Shown piece by piece: positions 10,037 to 20,022 of a DNA stretch of 64,000 bases. The notes below the pieces were generated by a model that was not told where the DNA came from, searched no databases, and worked only from the letters and a program-made list of their open reading frames with translations. A program made the position numbers and the translations under genes. Source of the DNA: Bryobacterales bacterium (lineage in GTDB: Bacteria; Acidobacteriota; Terriglobia; Bryobacterales; UBA6623); assembly GCA_028819575.1 (NCBI GenBank), contig JAPPLB010000069.1, forward strand, positions 24,470 to 88,469, read 5' to 3'. Positions within the stretch are counted from its first letter, which is position 1; every line of letters starts with the position of its first letter.

Positions 10037-10429
10037 ATGGACACCCGTAAGAAGATCCTCACTCTTGAGGAAGCACGGCAACGCATCGAATCTCTGTCTT
10101 CCGGAGGCCAGGTGATTACAGTGGCTTATGGTTGGTTCGATATCATCCGTGCCGATCACGTCGAGGCGCTGACGCAAGTCAGACAGGGATGTGATTCGTT
10201 GCTGGTCCTCGTTCGTCCCGATCGGGACGAACGCCCCACGGTGCTCGATCAGTCGTCTCGGGTCCAGCTTGTCGCGGCGTTAAGCGTGGCGGACAGCGTG
10301 GTACTCTGTGACGAAGCTGAGCAGGAGGAGTTGCTCCAACTCCTTCCATCCGCCGGTTCGGTGGACGCAGAGAAGTCGGTTACCGGCAGCGTCGTCGATG
10401 ATGTCTTACACCGACACGGGCGCAAGTAG
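10037..10429 (+). CDS. RfaE2-like cytidylyl/adenylyltransferase homolog with degenerate HxGH motif
   Basis: 131 aa; ITVAYGWFDIIRADHVEALTQVRQGCDSLLVLV... resembles nucleotidyltransferase fold; next to GT9 gene. Confidence 0.7.
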   Translation: MDTRKKILTLEEARQRIESLSSGGQVITVAYGWFDIIRADHVEALTQVRQGCDSLLVLVRPDRDERPTVLDQSSRVQLVAALSVADSVVLCDEAEQEELLQLLPSAGSVDAEKSVTGSVVDDVLHRHGRK

Positions 10430-11525
10430 GAACGCACCTCGCATCCTGATCGTTCGCCTGAGTTCGATGGGCGATGTGATTCACGCTCTCCCGGCGGCAG
10501 CCCATCTCAAGCGAACGATCCCGGGTATGGAGTTGACGTGGGTCGTTCGTGAGCGTTGGAGCTCGTTGCTCATTGATAACCCTGGCGTTGACCGCGTTAT
10601 CGTACTGCCGGCCGGGAAATTTCGTCGCGGTCCTTTCCGCTTTGCGGCATTGCGGGAAGTGGCAGCGGCGCGCAGGCTGCTGCGTGAGCACCGCTTCGAG
10701 GTCGCGGTCGACTTTCAAGGGCTGCTCAGATCCGCGGCAGTGACCTTCTTCAGCCGGGCCGATAAGGTGTTCGGCTTCCCGAGTAGCGAAATCCGTGAGC
10801 CCCTTGCAGCGGCGTTTTATTCAGAAAGTGTGCCCACAGACGCTGCCCACGTCGTCGACAAGAACCTGGATTTGGCGAGAGCCGTCGAGCAGAGTCTGCG
10901 GTCAGGATGGGATGTTCGCACACTGGCGGCGGATGCGACGGTCGAGTTCCCGCTGCCGCCCGGCAAGCCTGAGCCGTATCTGCCGGAAGGGGACTATGTC
11001 CTCGCAAGCCCATTCGCCGGTTGGAAAGCCAAGGAGTGGCCACCGGAATACTTCGCCGAGCTGGCTATGATTCTGTTCCGGGAAACCGGGATGCCGCTCG
11101 TAATCGACTGTGCGGCGTTTCAGCGGCGTGAGGCGCAAGCAATTGTCGAACAGGCGCCGGCCGGCGCAGCTCTGCTGCATCCGTCGTCCGTTGAGGGCTT
11201 GATGGCTGCGACTCGGCGGGCGCGGGCTGTGGTTGGTGTCGACAGCGGTCCCCTGCACATTGCTGCGGCTCTGGGCCTTCCCGGCGTCGCGGTCTTCGGT
11301 CAGACTGATCCCGCGCGCAACGGACCCTACGGTTCCACCTTTCGCGTGCTCCGTGACTCCACAGCGGTCACGAGCTATAAGCATGGGCAGCGGCCTGATC
11401 CCGTCATGAGGGCTGTCAGCCCGAGCGATGTGTGGGAAGTACTCTCGCCCATGCTCCAACGAAAGCGCTCCGCAGCAGAAAGGTCCGACGGTACTACCCC
11501 TGTCAGCGGTAATGGATTTCCTTGA
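10401..11525 (+). CDS. glycosyltransferase family 9 (LPS heptosyltransferase-like)
   Basis: APRILIVRLSSMGDVIHALPAAAHLKRTIPGMELTWVV; VGVDSGPLHIAAALGLPGVAVFGQTDPARNGPYG. Confidence 0.9.
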   Translation: MSYTDTGASRNAPRILIVRLSSMGDVIHALPAAAHLKRTIPGMELTWVVRERWSSLLIDNPGVDRVIVLPAGKFRRGPFRFAALREVAAARRLLREHRFEVAVDFQGLLRSAAVTFFSRADKVFGFPSSEIREPLAAAFYSESVPTDAAHVVDKNLDLARAVEQSLRSGWDVRTLAADATVEFPLPPGKPEPYLPEGDYVLASPFAGWKAKEWPPEYFAELAMILFRETGMPLVIDCAAFQRREAQAIVEQAPAGAALLHPSSVEGLMAATRRARAVVGVDSGPLHIAAALGLPGVAVFGQTDPARNGPYGSTFRVLRDSTAVTSYKHGQRPDPVMRAVSPSDVWEVLSPMLQRKRSAAERSDGTTPVSGNGFP

Positions 11526-11678
11526 GGAGAGTCCGAGGGGTAGGGTTCACTTCGCCGCCGGGCACTCTTCATTCATGGCTCATCGAGTTCCTGAAAGGGC
11601 TCATCGGCTGGCCATTGACGGTCGATGCATATTGCCAACCCGGAACGGATTGCGCAAAGGTTCTACGATAGAGAGGAC

Positions 11679-12770
11679 ATGCGCCTCCAACATATCTCTT
11701 GCGCCGTTCTCGTTACACTCGCGCTTCAAGGTTTTTCGGCGCAAGCCGAGACGAAGCCGCTTACGCAAAGCGAGGCCGTCCCGATTTACAACAGCATCGG
11801 GGATCGCATGGAAGCCACCTCGATGGCCGCGCCGGAGTTGGCGCACGCGGGAGCTCCGCTTCTGGAAAACGTCCGACAAGCCACAGAGATGTTGCAGGTC
11901 GGCGCCACACGCAACCACCTCGGAGTCATCTACAAACTGTTGCTGAATGCCAAGATCTATGTCCAAATCGCGGAAACCGTACCCCGTGCCAATCCTTTCA
12001 GTAACGAAGTCCAGCGGCAGTTGGCGGAGTTGCGAATTGATGTCGACGAGATCGAACAGCATTTCCGGGTTTTGCTTGACGTGAAGGAAGAGCGGCTCCG
12101 CAATGCCGACCGCGACAATTTGGCTCGCTACGCCGAAGCCAACAGCACACTCGGCCCTCCTTCGCCGGAAGAACCGCGCGTGGTTTTTCTCGGCGATTCC
12201 ATTACTGATGGCTGGACCCTGAATCAGTACTTCCCGGGTCGAGACTACATCAACCGTGGGATCAGCGGGCAGATCACTTCACAAATGCTGGCTCGAATGA
12301 AGGCCGACGTTCTTGACCTTGAACCGGAAGTAATGGTCGTCCTTGCGGGCACCAATGACATCGCTCGCGGCATTTCACAGCAGACCATCCGGAACAACCT
12401 CTCGCTGATCGCGGACTTGGCGGTCGCTCACGGTGTCACGCCGGTCTTCGCTTCGATACTTCCGGTCAGCGACTATCACAAATCCAGCAATCCGAATTAC
12501 GAAAGGACGCCGGGTCGGCCGCCCGCCACGATCCTTGAATTGAACCAGTGGATTACCGACATGTGCGGGCGGCGCGGCTTTGTGTATCTCGACTACTTTG
12601 CGAAGACGGTCGATCCGGATGGATATCTACAAGCCGACCTCGCCGCTGACGGCCTGCACCCCGACGGCGCCGGCTACCAGGTCATGGCGCCGCTTGCCCA
12701 TGATGCCATCATGCGAGCGCTGGAATCGAGAAAGTCGGCTCCGAGGAGAAAGCGCTTCGGAATTTTTTGA
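11679..12770 (+). CDS. secreted SGNH/GDSL hydrolase
   Basis: Signal peptide MRLQHISCAVLVTLALQGFSAQA; VVFLGDSITDGW, VVLAGTNDIA, ADGLHPDGAGY blocks. Confidence 0.9.
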   Translation: MRLQHISCAVLVTLALQGFSAQAETKPLTQSEAVPIYNSIGDRMEATSMAAPELAHAGAPLLENVRQATEMLQVGATRNHLGVIYKLLLNAKIYVQIAETVPRANPFSNEVQRQLAELRIDVDEIEQHFRVLLDVKEERLRNADRDNLARYAEANSTLGPPSPEEPRVVFLGDSITDGWTLNQYFPGRDYINRGISGQITSQMLARMKADVLDLEPEVMVVLAGTNDIARGISQQTIRNNLSLIADLAVAHGVTPVFASILPVSDYHKSSNPNYERTPGRPPATILELNQWITDMCGRRGFVYLDYFAKTVDPDGYLQADLAADGLHPDGAGYQVMAPLAHDAIMRALESRKSAPRRKRFGIF

Positions 12771-12785
12771 CGGGACGGATATAGC

Positions 12786-13289
12786 GTGCGTTTGTCAACA
12801 ATGCCGTGTCTCACCCTCATCCTGCTTCTTGTGGCCGCGTTTTCTCTCGACGCGGAGTTTCTACGTGTTGAAGTCGCCTTCCAGGATACGGGATGCGTCT
12901 CTTGCATCGCCTCTCTCGAGGGTCGGCTGGGCCGCGTGCGTGGAATGGAGAAGGTCGAGATCGACCCCGACCGAGGTGTAGTGATCATGCATCTTGCCCC
13001 GAAGAACCGTGTCCGCCTGACTCCGCTGCTTGCTCGCATCACGCAGGACGGAACAAAGATCCTCGCCACGAAAGTCGAAGCGCGGGGCGTCATCGAAAGC
13101 CTTCAGCAAGGGCTTGCGTTCACGCCAACAGGGCTTAACCAGACCTACCGTCTCGCATTGGAAGGCGAAGCGGAGGGAACGAATCCCGAATTGAGCTTTA
13201 CCTACAGGCTTCGAGGAAGCGTCGAGGAAACAGGGTCAGGCTCCGAACCGCTCTTCACAGCGAGTTCGTTGAAGGCCGAAGCAAGGTAG
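12786..13289 (+). CDS. secreted HMA-like domain protein
   Basis: 167 aa; signal peptide, then VEVAFQDTGCVSCIASLEGRLGRVRGMEKVEIDPDRGVV (HMA-like betaalphabeta with CxxC). Confidence 0.65.
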   Translation: MRLSTMPCLTLILLLVAAFSLDAEFLRVEVAFQDTGCVSCIASLEGRLGRVRGMEKVEIDPDRGVVIMHLAPKNRVRLTPLLARITQDGTKILATKVEARGVIESLQQGLAFTPTGLNQTYRLALEGEAEGTNPELSFTYRLRGSVEETGSGSEPLFTASSLKAEAR

Positions 13290-13354
13290 CCGGCGGCCGT
13301 TGATACAGCTTCGAAGCTTACGCCCTGGCACGGGAAGGAAGAGTTGGGTCGAAT

Positions 13355-15055
13355 ATGAGTAATAAAGAGATAAAACGTTCTTCTTCGCGGCGGTCGTTCT
13401 TGAAAACCGGCGCGATGGCCGCGTGCATCCAACCTCTTTCAGCGCTTGCGGAAGAGGCTAACCGCGATCCTGTTCCGCTCCCGGAAGGCCACGTTGCCGC
13501 TGTCAACCGCCGCAGGCGCATCGTCGTCCAATACGATGCTTTCAGCCAGTTCGACGTCGACTTCAGGCAGTGGATCGACTATCGCTTCCGTTACGCCGAC
13601 GAGGCCGGTAGCCAGATCGACAGCCTGTGGTGGGACATCGGCGGGGACCCGGGCACGGCCTCGTATCCCAGCAAGGTCCTGCCCGCTTTCAACTACAGGG
13701 CGCTCGATGCTTGGCGAGAGCAGGGCATCGACTGGGCCGGTGAACTGATCCGGCAGACACGGCTACGCAAGCTCGAAGTCTTCTGGAACCACCGCATCAG
13801 TGAAGTTGAACTCGCACCGGAAGGCGGCCTCGAGATGAAGCGGATGAATCCGATCAAAGAGGCCAACCCCGACTGGGTGATCAAGACCTGGTGGTGGCAG
13901 GGAATGTGGAATCTCGCCGCGCCCGGAGTGAGGAGCTTCAAGATCAAGGTGCTGCGCGAACTGGCGGAGAACTACGAGCTCGATGGCTTCCAACTGGACT
14001 TTGCCCGCCACATGCCGTGCCTCCCGCCGGGACGCCAGTGGGAGCTGCGCGGGCACGTCACCACGTTTGTCCGCATGGTGCGGGAGATACTGCTCGACGT
14101 CGCCCGTCAGAACGGCAGGCCGATCTTGCTCGCGGCACGTGTTCCACGCAGCATCAAGGGCTGCCGGGTCGACGGTTTGGACATCGAGGAGTGGGCGCGG
14201 CAGAACCTGGTGGACATCCTGACGCTGGGCTCTCGTTCGGTGGACGTTGACGTCGAGGGGTACCGCCGGGCGATCGATGGCCGCAACATCAAGCTGCAAC
14301 CCTGCTTCGACGACCATCACACCACCGACGGCTATCGCAATCCCCCGAGCGAAGTGTTTCGAGGAGCTTTTGCCAACTGGTGGCAACAGGGCGCCGACAG
14401 TGTCGTGACTTTCAACTGGTCTAACGCACCGCCCGAAGCCTGTGAGAAGATCGGCGCACGCCCGGGCCCGCTCTCTCAACGGCAGGCATATCAAGAGGCC
14501 GGAAGCCCGGAGACCCTGCGGTGGAAGAACAAGGTCTTCATTGTCGAGCGTCGTGGGGGATATCCGTGGTCTACGGGCTACTTCAATCACAACCGGGACT
14601 CTCCGCTGCCCCTCACGCTGGCCAACACGGGCCGGGCTGCCCGGCTACCCATCCGGATCGCAGATCCCGTCCACACATCCGCGGAGCGCGTGGATTCACT
14701 CCGCCTGCGCGCGGTGCTCTTCCGAAGGCCGGACCGCTGGGACGTCGAGTTCAAGGAAGGCGACGCGTTCGAGGCAAGACTGAACGGTGTTCGCCTCCCG
14801 TCGCTGCTACGTGACCCCGCCTGGAAAGACCCTCAGATCTTTTCCCCCAAGCCGCAGCGCATTTCCGGGGGCAGCGGTATCTTCGAGGTAGACCCCGAGC
14901 AGAAGCTCCTGCGCCTGGAATGGAAGGTTGACCCGCGGCTCTGCCGGCAGGGCGAGAACCACGTCGAGATTCGCATTTCCCAACGCGCCCCATACCGCCC
15001 TGGCGCGGAGATCGTTCTCGAGAAGCTGGAAATCCACCTGCGCTACGCGGCTTGA
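13355..15055 (+). CDS. Tat-exported glycoside-hydrolase-like TIM-barrel protein
   Basis: 566 aa; Tat motif SSRRSFLKTGAMAA; YELDGFQLDFARHMPCLPPG typical of GH-like barrels. Confidence 0.65.
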   Translation: MSNKEIKRSSSRRSFLKTGAMAACIQPLSALAEEANRDPVPLPEGHVAAVNRRRRIVVQYDAFSQFDVDFRQWIDYRFRYADEAGSQIDSLWWDIGGDPGTASYPSKVLPAFNYRALDAWREQGIDWAGELIRQTRLRKLEVFWNHRISEVELAPEGGLEMKRMNPIKEANPDWVIKTWWWQGMWNLAAPGVRSFKIKVLRELAENYELDGFQLDFARHMPCLPPGRQWELRGHVTTFVRMVREILLDVARQNGRPILLAARVPRSIKGCRVDGLDIEEWARQNLVDILTLGSRSVDVDVEGYRRAIDGRNIKLQPCFDDHHTTDGYRNPPSEVFRGAFANWWQQGADSVVTFNWSNAPPEACEKIGARPGPLSQRQAYQEAGSPETLRWKNKVFIVERRGGYPWSTGYFNHNRDSPLPLTLANTGRAARLPIRIADPVHTSAERVDSLRLRAVLFRRPDRWDVEFKEGDAFEARLNGVRLPSLLRDPAWKDPQIFSPKPQRISGGSGIFEVDPEQKLLRLEWKVDPRLCRQGENHVEIRISQRAPYRPGAEIVLEKLEIHLRYAA

Positions 15056-15255
15056 TACCACCTCGGGAAAAATTCAATAGACGACCTCCGGAGATGCCCG
15101 GTTCGCACAGCGCCCGAGCCGTCCAGCAGTGCAGAGATCGATGGCCATTGCAGGATGCTCGCTTGGTGGCGCATCAAATGGCAGGGAGAAAGCGGAACGG
15201 GGCGATGTTGCATCAAGTCATTTGGAGCTACAACAAGCACAGAAAGCGCAGCGTG

Positions 15256-15642
15256 TCACCACAGGCGGCGAACGCCATAGCGGTCGAAAAGGGATTCACT
15301 TGATATAAGGACGAGGTTGCGCGCCAGCGCTTGGGCGATGAGCATTCTGTCAAATGGATCACGATGAAGCCCCGGCAACGCGCCGGCGCGTGCAGCCTCT
15401 TCAACGGTGATTGGCAGTTCCATGAAGTTCTGTTCGGCTATTGCCCCGGTGATGTCGAGGACCAACGCCTCCGCGCCCGGGAGTTTGCCAAGCCGATGCT
15501 TGGTGGCGATCTCCCAGGCCGATGCTGCGCTGACCATTACGTCATTGCCGTCATCCTCAATCGCCTGCCGCGCAGGTAGCGACAGGCGGCTGTTCCCGGA
15601 AAACCACCAAAAGAACGCATGAGTGTCGAGCAGTAGCCGCAA
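15256..15642 (-). CDS. vapC: PIN-domain toxin, VapC family
   Basis: MRLLLDTHAFFWWFSGNSRLS... HRDPFDRMLIAQALARNLVLIS; 4 nt downstream of antitoxin. Confidence 0.9.
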   Translation of the reverse strand: MRLLLDTHAFFWWFSGNSRLSLPARQAIEDDGNDVMVSAASAWEIATKHRLGKLPGAEALVLDITGAIAEQNFMELPITVEEAARAGALPGLHRDPFDRMLIAQALARNLVLISSESLFDRYGVRRLW

Positions 15643-15645
15643 TGC

Positions 15646-15882
15646 TCAATCACCCTCCCAAGCAGCCAACTCCTCTTCCGGTAGCGGGTCGAAGAAGCTG
15701 TCGTCAAGTTTAATCCGCCCCTTCATGGAGCCGAATTGACGCTTGCCCTGCTTTTCGACACGCACAATCCGGGCCACCGGCTTGCCATTGCGGGCAATGA
15801 CGACCTCCTCGCCGCTCTCGACTTGCGCCAGCAGACGCGACAGATGAGTCTTCGCTTGATGGACATTCACTACAGGCATCAC
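15646..15882 (-). CDS. Phd/YefM-family antitoxin
   Basis: VNVHQAKTHLSRLLAQVESGEEVVIARNGKPVARIVRVEK. Confidence 0.9.
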   Translation of the reverse strand: MMPVVNVHQAKTHLSRLLAQVESGEEVVIARNGKPVARIVRVEKQGKRQFGSMKGRIKLDDSFFDPLPEEELAAWEGD

Positions 15883-15995
15883 TGGTTCCCTGCAACGGGC
15901 TTAGCTAAGCATATGACTAAAAGGGGTCTTCAGTCAAGGGGAAAACCTAACCCGCGTTCACTCGCCTCCCGAGCGTTGGACAACGGGAGAACGGC

Positions 15996-16163
15996 GTGAC
16001 CGAACTCACGATCACCGAGGCCGGAATGCTCTTCCGCGACATGCTCAGTGTCAAGCTCGGCGCATTAAAGCCCCGGATGAGCGCCGATGCGATCCATCAG
16101 GTCATCGAGCGTCTGGAGGTGTCCCTCTGTAAAAGGGCATTCGCCGTCGTCGCTGCCGTCTAA
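15996..16163 (+). pseudogene. short 55-aa ORF, possible gene remnant
   Basis: GTG start, VTELTITEAGMLFRDMLSVKLGALKPRMSADAIHQVIERLEVSLCKRAFAVVAAV; adjacent to TA locus, overlaps end of convergent ALDH gene. Confidence 0.3.
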
Positions 16164-17590
16164 GCTGCCGAGGCCGATTGAAACGCTCTCGCACGGTAGA
16201 GAAACTCGACAATGTTCCCTTCGTGGGGCTGCAACCAGTCCAGCTTCGTCGTCGGGATGGCGCCCAGGTTCAAGCGGTCGATGTCGTCGGAATCAAGCAG
16301 CGCCCGCTGGAACTCGGGATCTTGGGTGATGCCGCTGCAGACCAGCGTGGGGCCGATATTCGCCAGCATCTCGTCCTGCGGACATTCGACCACTGTCGCG
16401 AACGGGAACATGAACTCTTTCTTCGCGATCGGTTCTTCCGGAGAGGCGCAGTAGGCGAGCGTCGGCAGCAGGTAGCCGCAGTGCTCGCGGGTGATGGCGC
16501 GCGGCGTGCCCCGGACGTTCTGGACCAGATCGTCCGAGCTGGTTGCCTCGAGGTCCGCGTCGATTGCCGCTGAGACGGCTTCAGGAACGCCGGGAACGGT
16601 GAAGGCGGCCAGGCTGGCTTCCGGATGTTCGGGTGGGAGAGCTTCGATCTTCGCTAATTCCTGAGCGATGGCCTCCGCGATGGCCTTGCCGTGGCGAGGG
16701 ACCCAGATACCGGAGCAGTTGATGCAACTGCGTCCGCTGTTCAAAGCGATGCTGCTGACGAAGATGTCGAGGTGCTTCTCCCAGTGATCCACCTCGTCGT
16801 CGCCGACGAGGATCTTGCTGTAGCCGGGCCCGTGGACTTGGATGCCGGGGTTCCCGGAGTGCTGGTCGACCGTGGCTTGGCTGCCGAACAGCATCGTTCG
16901 GCGGCAGGCCTGCAGCACGGCCGCGCCGACATCGCCTGCGCCCGCGTAGATGGAGAAGGCCCGCGCCGGCACGCCCGTCTGGATCATGGCCTGCGTCATG
17001 CGGTAGGGCGTCCACGGCTCCTGTGGGCCGGGTTTGAGGACAAGGCCGATCTGCATCGGGATGACCGGCATCCAGAGCGTATGCACGCCGGGCGAGTTGC
17101 TCGGCAGCACCATTCCGAGCACGTCGGTCTGGGCTTGGTAGCTGAGCAACCGGCCGTCGGCGTCATGGCCGTGACCCTTCGTGAGGATGTCCAGATCGAG
17201 TCCGCGCGTGAGCGAATCGAGAATCCGGTCCATCTGGCTGAGCACGAACGCGATCTTGTCCATGTTCATCCTGCACATGTGCTCGGGCAGGCCGGTTGTG
17301 GCCGATTGCTGGCGGACGAAATCATCCGGCGTTTGCGAACCGTCGCCGAGCGGCAGTTCCGCGTTCATGAAGAGTTGACCGGCCCTCTGGACCATCGCGA
17401 TCAGGTCGCGGCAGGGAATCTCACGCAGAACGTCGCGAGCGGCTTTTGTCTTGCGCATGTCACGCCGCACCATGCCGGGCAGGGCTTGGCTCACCTCTGC
17501 GATCGGCTCGCCGGTATTGAAGTGGACGACTTTATCGACGTCCATGCTCTGATAGGGTTCCCCCCAGCGGATGAGTGGTACGTGGATCAT
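16160..17590 (-). CDS. aldehyde dehydrogenase family protein
   Basis: 476 aa; catalytic Cys segment SIALNSGRSCINCSGIWVPRHG, LGMVLPSNSPGVHTLWMPVIPMQIGLVLKPGPQEPWTP. Confidence 0.85.
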   Translation of the reverse strand: MIHVPLIRWGEPYQSMDVDKVVHFNTGEPIAEVSQALPGMVRRDMRKTKAARDVLREIPCRDLIAMVQRAGQLFMNAELPLGDGSQTPDDFVRQQSATTGLPEHMCRMNMDKIAFVLSQMDRILDSLTRGLDLDILTKGHGHDADGRLLSYQAQTDVLGMVLPSNSPGVHTLWMPVIPMQIGLVLKPGPQEPWTPYRMTQAMIQTGVPARAFSIYAGAGDVGAAVLQACRRTMLFGSQATVDQHSGNPGIQVHGPGYSKILVGDDEVDHWEKHLDIFVSSIALNSGRSCINCSGIWVPRHGKAIAEAIAQELAKIEALPPEHPEASLAAFTVPGVPEAVSAAIDADLEATSSDDLVQNVRGTPRAITREHCGYLLPTLAYCASPEEPIAKKEFMFPFATVVECPQDEMLANIGPTLVCSGITQDPEFQRALLDSDDIDRLNLGAIPTTKLDWLQPHEGNIVEFLYRARAFQSASAA

Positions 17591-17709
17591 GTGCAGGTTC
17601 CTTCGCTCAGGCGCCGGCCTCGGCCGATACGCGATCCTTCAGTTTCGGGGGAGCGTGCGCCCAGAAGCAAGAGGGGGAGGGAAGCGCTTCCGAATCCGGC
17701 GAACGGGGG

Positions 17710-19860
17710 TCATTGCATCTTGCAGCTCATCAGAGCGTAACTGGGATCGAGCCAAAGATCGGGCTGTTTGTCGGCCACCACGCTGAAGTTCCGATAGATC
17801 GCTTCCTTGCCGCTTGGAAGGACGGCCAGGAGTTGATAGTCGCCCGGCGCCAGTCCCTTACTGTCGAGAGCCATCAGGTAGCGCACGTCGGAGCTCTCAC
17901 GGCGCCATTCGTATCGATAGTCGGTGACTTCCGGTGCATTCATCTGCTGCTGGCCGCGGATTAGCATCAGCTTCGTCGCGGGTAAGGTGCTCTCTTCTTG
18001 TGCCGGGACATCATAGAGGTCGTAGACAAGATAGATGGGATCGCCTTTGCGGTAGGTATGGGAGGAATCGGTGTAGATTCGCTTGCCGTCGACAAGGACA
18101 CCTTCCTGGACCGATGCGGTAGAGGAACTCCTGTCACGCCGCTTGATCTGAGGAACCAATGCGGAGGAATAGCAGCCGGTGAGCAGCAAAGAACTCGACT
18201 GCTCTCGTCCCGCAAGGTCCGGAAAAACGATGACCGTCTTGTAGGTGCCGATATCGCCGCTGTGTTCATTACGCAGCACGACCTTCCACTCATATTTGCC
18301 TGGCTCGAGCTTCATCTCGATGGGTACGTGTAAAACGGCTCCGCGGGCTTGGCGAAACGCTTCCAGGTATTTGGCGCTTGCGCGGACATGCACATCCTTC
18401 TGCACGTAGAAAGGGTCTCTCCGGCCTTCCACATTGCGAGCCTGAGCGAGAGCGATAAAGCGAATCTCGGACCGCTTCTTCTTCTTGCCGACCGGCAGGT
18501 AGCTGGAGTGAATGCCGACGCTTGCATGGAGGACGGCTTCCCCGTCATCGCCTCGAAAGAAGTCATAGGCCAGGGTCAGCGGAATGTCGGTAAACGGGAC
18601 GTCGTGCTTGAGGTAGTGATGTAGGTCGATACTCCTTTCCGTTGGGCTCAGTCGGTCGAAAGGAGTAGGTTCGTAGTAAGACTTGCGGTAGTCGAGATTG
18701 AGTCGCGTGCGGTTGACTTCGATTCGAATGTTGCGTTGGCTCTCTTCCAAGTCGGGTTCCTCAGGAGAATAACCAATTACGTAGTAACCTCTGAGCGACT
18801 CCGAGACAGCGGTGAGGACCCGCCCCAAGCCGAGAACGTTCCGGGCTGCCTTGCCGCCGGTCGGATTCGCGAGTGACGAGGGAGGCAGGCCCAGGTTCAT
18901 TCTTGGCACGTTGTAGTCTGCGGAATTGAGCACGACGCGAAGGCTGCCGTCTGCGGGTAGTTGATAGCTACCGAAGGTAGCATCGGGGAGATAGGGGTTT
19001 CGCGCACTCAAACGCGGAGTCTCCACGATGTAGAAGCTCGCCCGAGCCCGTATCGCTTCGGCCACGAGCCGGCGCATGACATCTTTGTTTTCGTTCGTCC
19101 CCAAGGCGCCGCGCGTTAACAGGACGACAACCTTCTTGCCCGGTAGTATGCTCAGCGACTTGACGAGATCGATGTAGCGGTAAAGGAAGAAATCGCCGAA
19201 ATAGCGCATCCGCTGTCGGGCCAGATCGGCAAAGGTGTCATTCAAGTTGTCGATGTTCGCCTGATAGCGCGGATCGTACTCGATTTCGCCGAACCCAGCG
19301 CCCTGCACTCCTGATTTAAGATCCGCCAGGGACCCCGGAGTGCCCCCTCGCTCAATGAGCTGTCGCAGGTCATCCTGGATCGTTGTGCGCGAGGATGTGA
19401 ACGGTCCGCCCTCGACCGAGACGAGCACGCCGGGCTGCAAATTCTGGTCGAGAAACTGAGTCATCTGGCGCCATACCCGATTGCGGTCCTCGGGATTGAC
19501 TCGCCCGGTGATGTATACCCAGGTCGTCCCTTGCGGCAGGCGATCCGGACGTTGGGCTTTCGCGGTAGAGTCACGTGTACTCGGGTCGCGGGCCTCCCGG
19601 GCTACCCATTCGTCGGTGCTCGGCTCAGCCACGTATTCGAAGCTGCGAATGGTTTGCGGCTCCCCATTCTCGAGAAGCCTGAAATCCTCGCGTTTCAGGT
19701 CAGAAACAGCCCGTCCTTGCTTGTCGGTTACCTTGACCTCCACTTCCATTAAGACGGTTTCCGCTCGGAAGACGGGATCGGAGGGGGAGGGTTCTACAGG
19801 GATTTCCTGGCCGGCAAGCGATAGTGTGAAGCCCAAAAGAAAAAGGCGGCCGTTCCGCAT
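17710..19860 (-). CDS. VWFA-related domain protein (Acidobacterial type)
   Basis: 716 aa; EVEVKVTDKQGRAVSDLKREDFRLLENGEPQTIRSFEYV and GKKVVVLLTRG. Confidence 0.85.
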   Translation of the reverse strand: MRNGRLFLLGFTLSLAGQEIPVEPSPSDPVFRAETVLMEVEVKVTDKQGRAVSDLKREDFRLLENGEPQTIRSFEYVAEPSTDEWVAREARDPSTRDSTAKAQRPDRLPQGTTWVYITGRVNPEDRNRVWRQMTQFLDQNLQPGVLVSVEGGPFTSSRTTIQDDLRQLIERGGTPGSLADLKSGVQGAGFGEIEYDPRYQANIDNLNDTFADLARQRMRYFGDFFLYRYIDLVKSLSILPGKKVVVLLTRGALGTNENKDVMRRLVAEAIRARASFYIVETPRLSARNPYLPDATFGSYQLPADGSLRVVLNSADYNVPRMNLGLPPSSLANPTGGKAARNVLGLGRVLTAVSESLRGYYVIGYSPEEPDLEESQRNIRIEVNRTRLNLDYRKSYYEPTPFDRLSPTERSIDLHHYLKHDVPFTDIPLTLAYDFFRGDDGEAVLHASVGIHSSYLPVGKKKKRSEIRFIALAQARNVEGRRDPFYVQKDVHVRASAKYLEAFRQARGAVLHVPIEMKLEPGKYEWKVVLRNEHSGDIGTYKTVIVFPDLAGREQSSSLLLTGCYSSALVPQIKRRDRSSSTASVQEGVLVDGKRIYTDSSHTYRKGDPIYLVYDLYDVPAQEESTLPATKLMLIRGQQQMNAPEVTDYRYEWRRESSDVRYLMALDSKGLAPGDYQLLAVLPSGKEAIYRNFSVVADKQPDLWLDPSYALMSCKMQ

Positions 19861-20022
19861 CCCAGTCAGGTGCTACGTGGTGCTTCTCACCTATGGTCGG
19901 CCTTCGAAGGGATAACCCGTGCCGAGGAAAAAACCAAGTGTAGAGGATCGAATCCCCCTTTTGCCGTTGTGGATGTTCACTAACGCACATGCTTACGGAG
20001 GGCAACCCGCGCCATACGGCGA

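Noticed and set aside
16160-16163. Overlap of convergent short ORF with ALDH stop as a functional antisense
   Set aside because: Four-base overlap only; nothing beyond chance.
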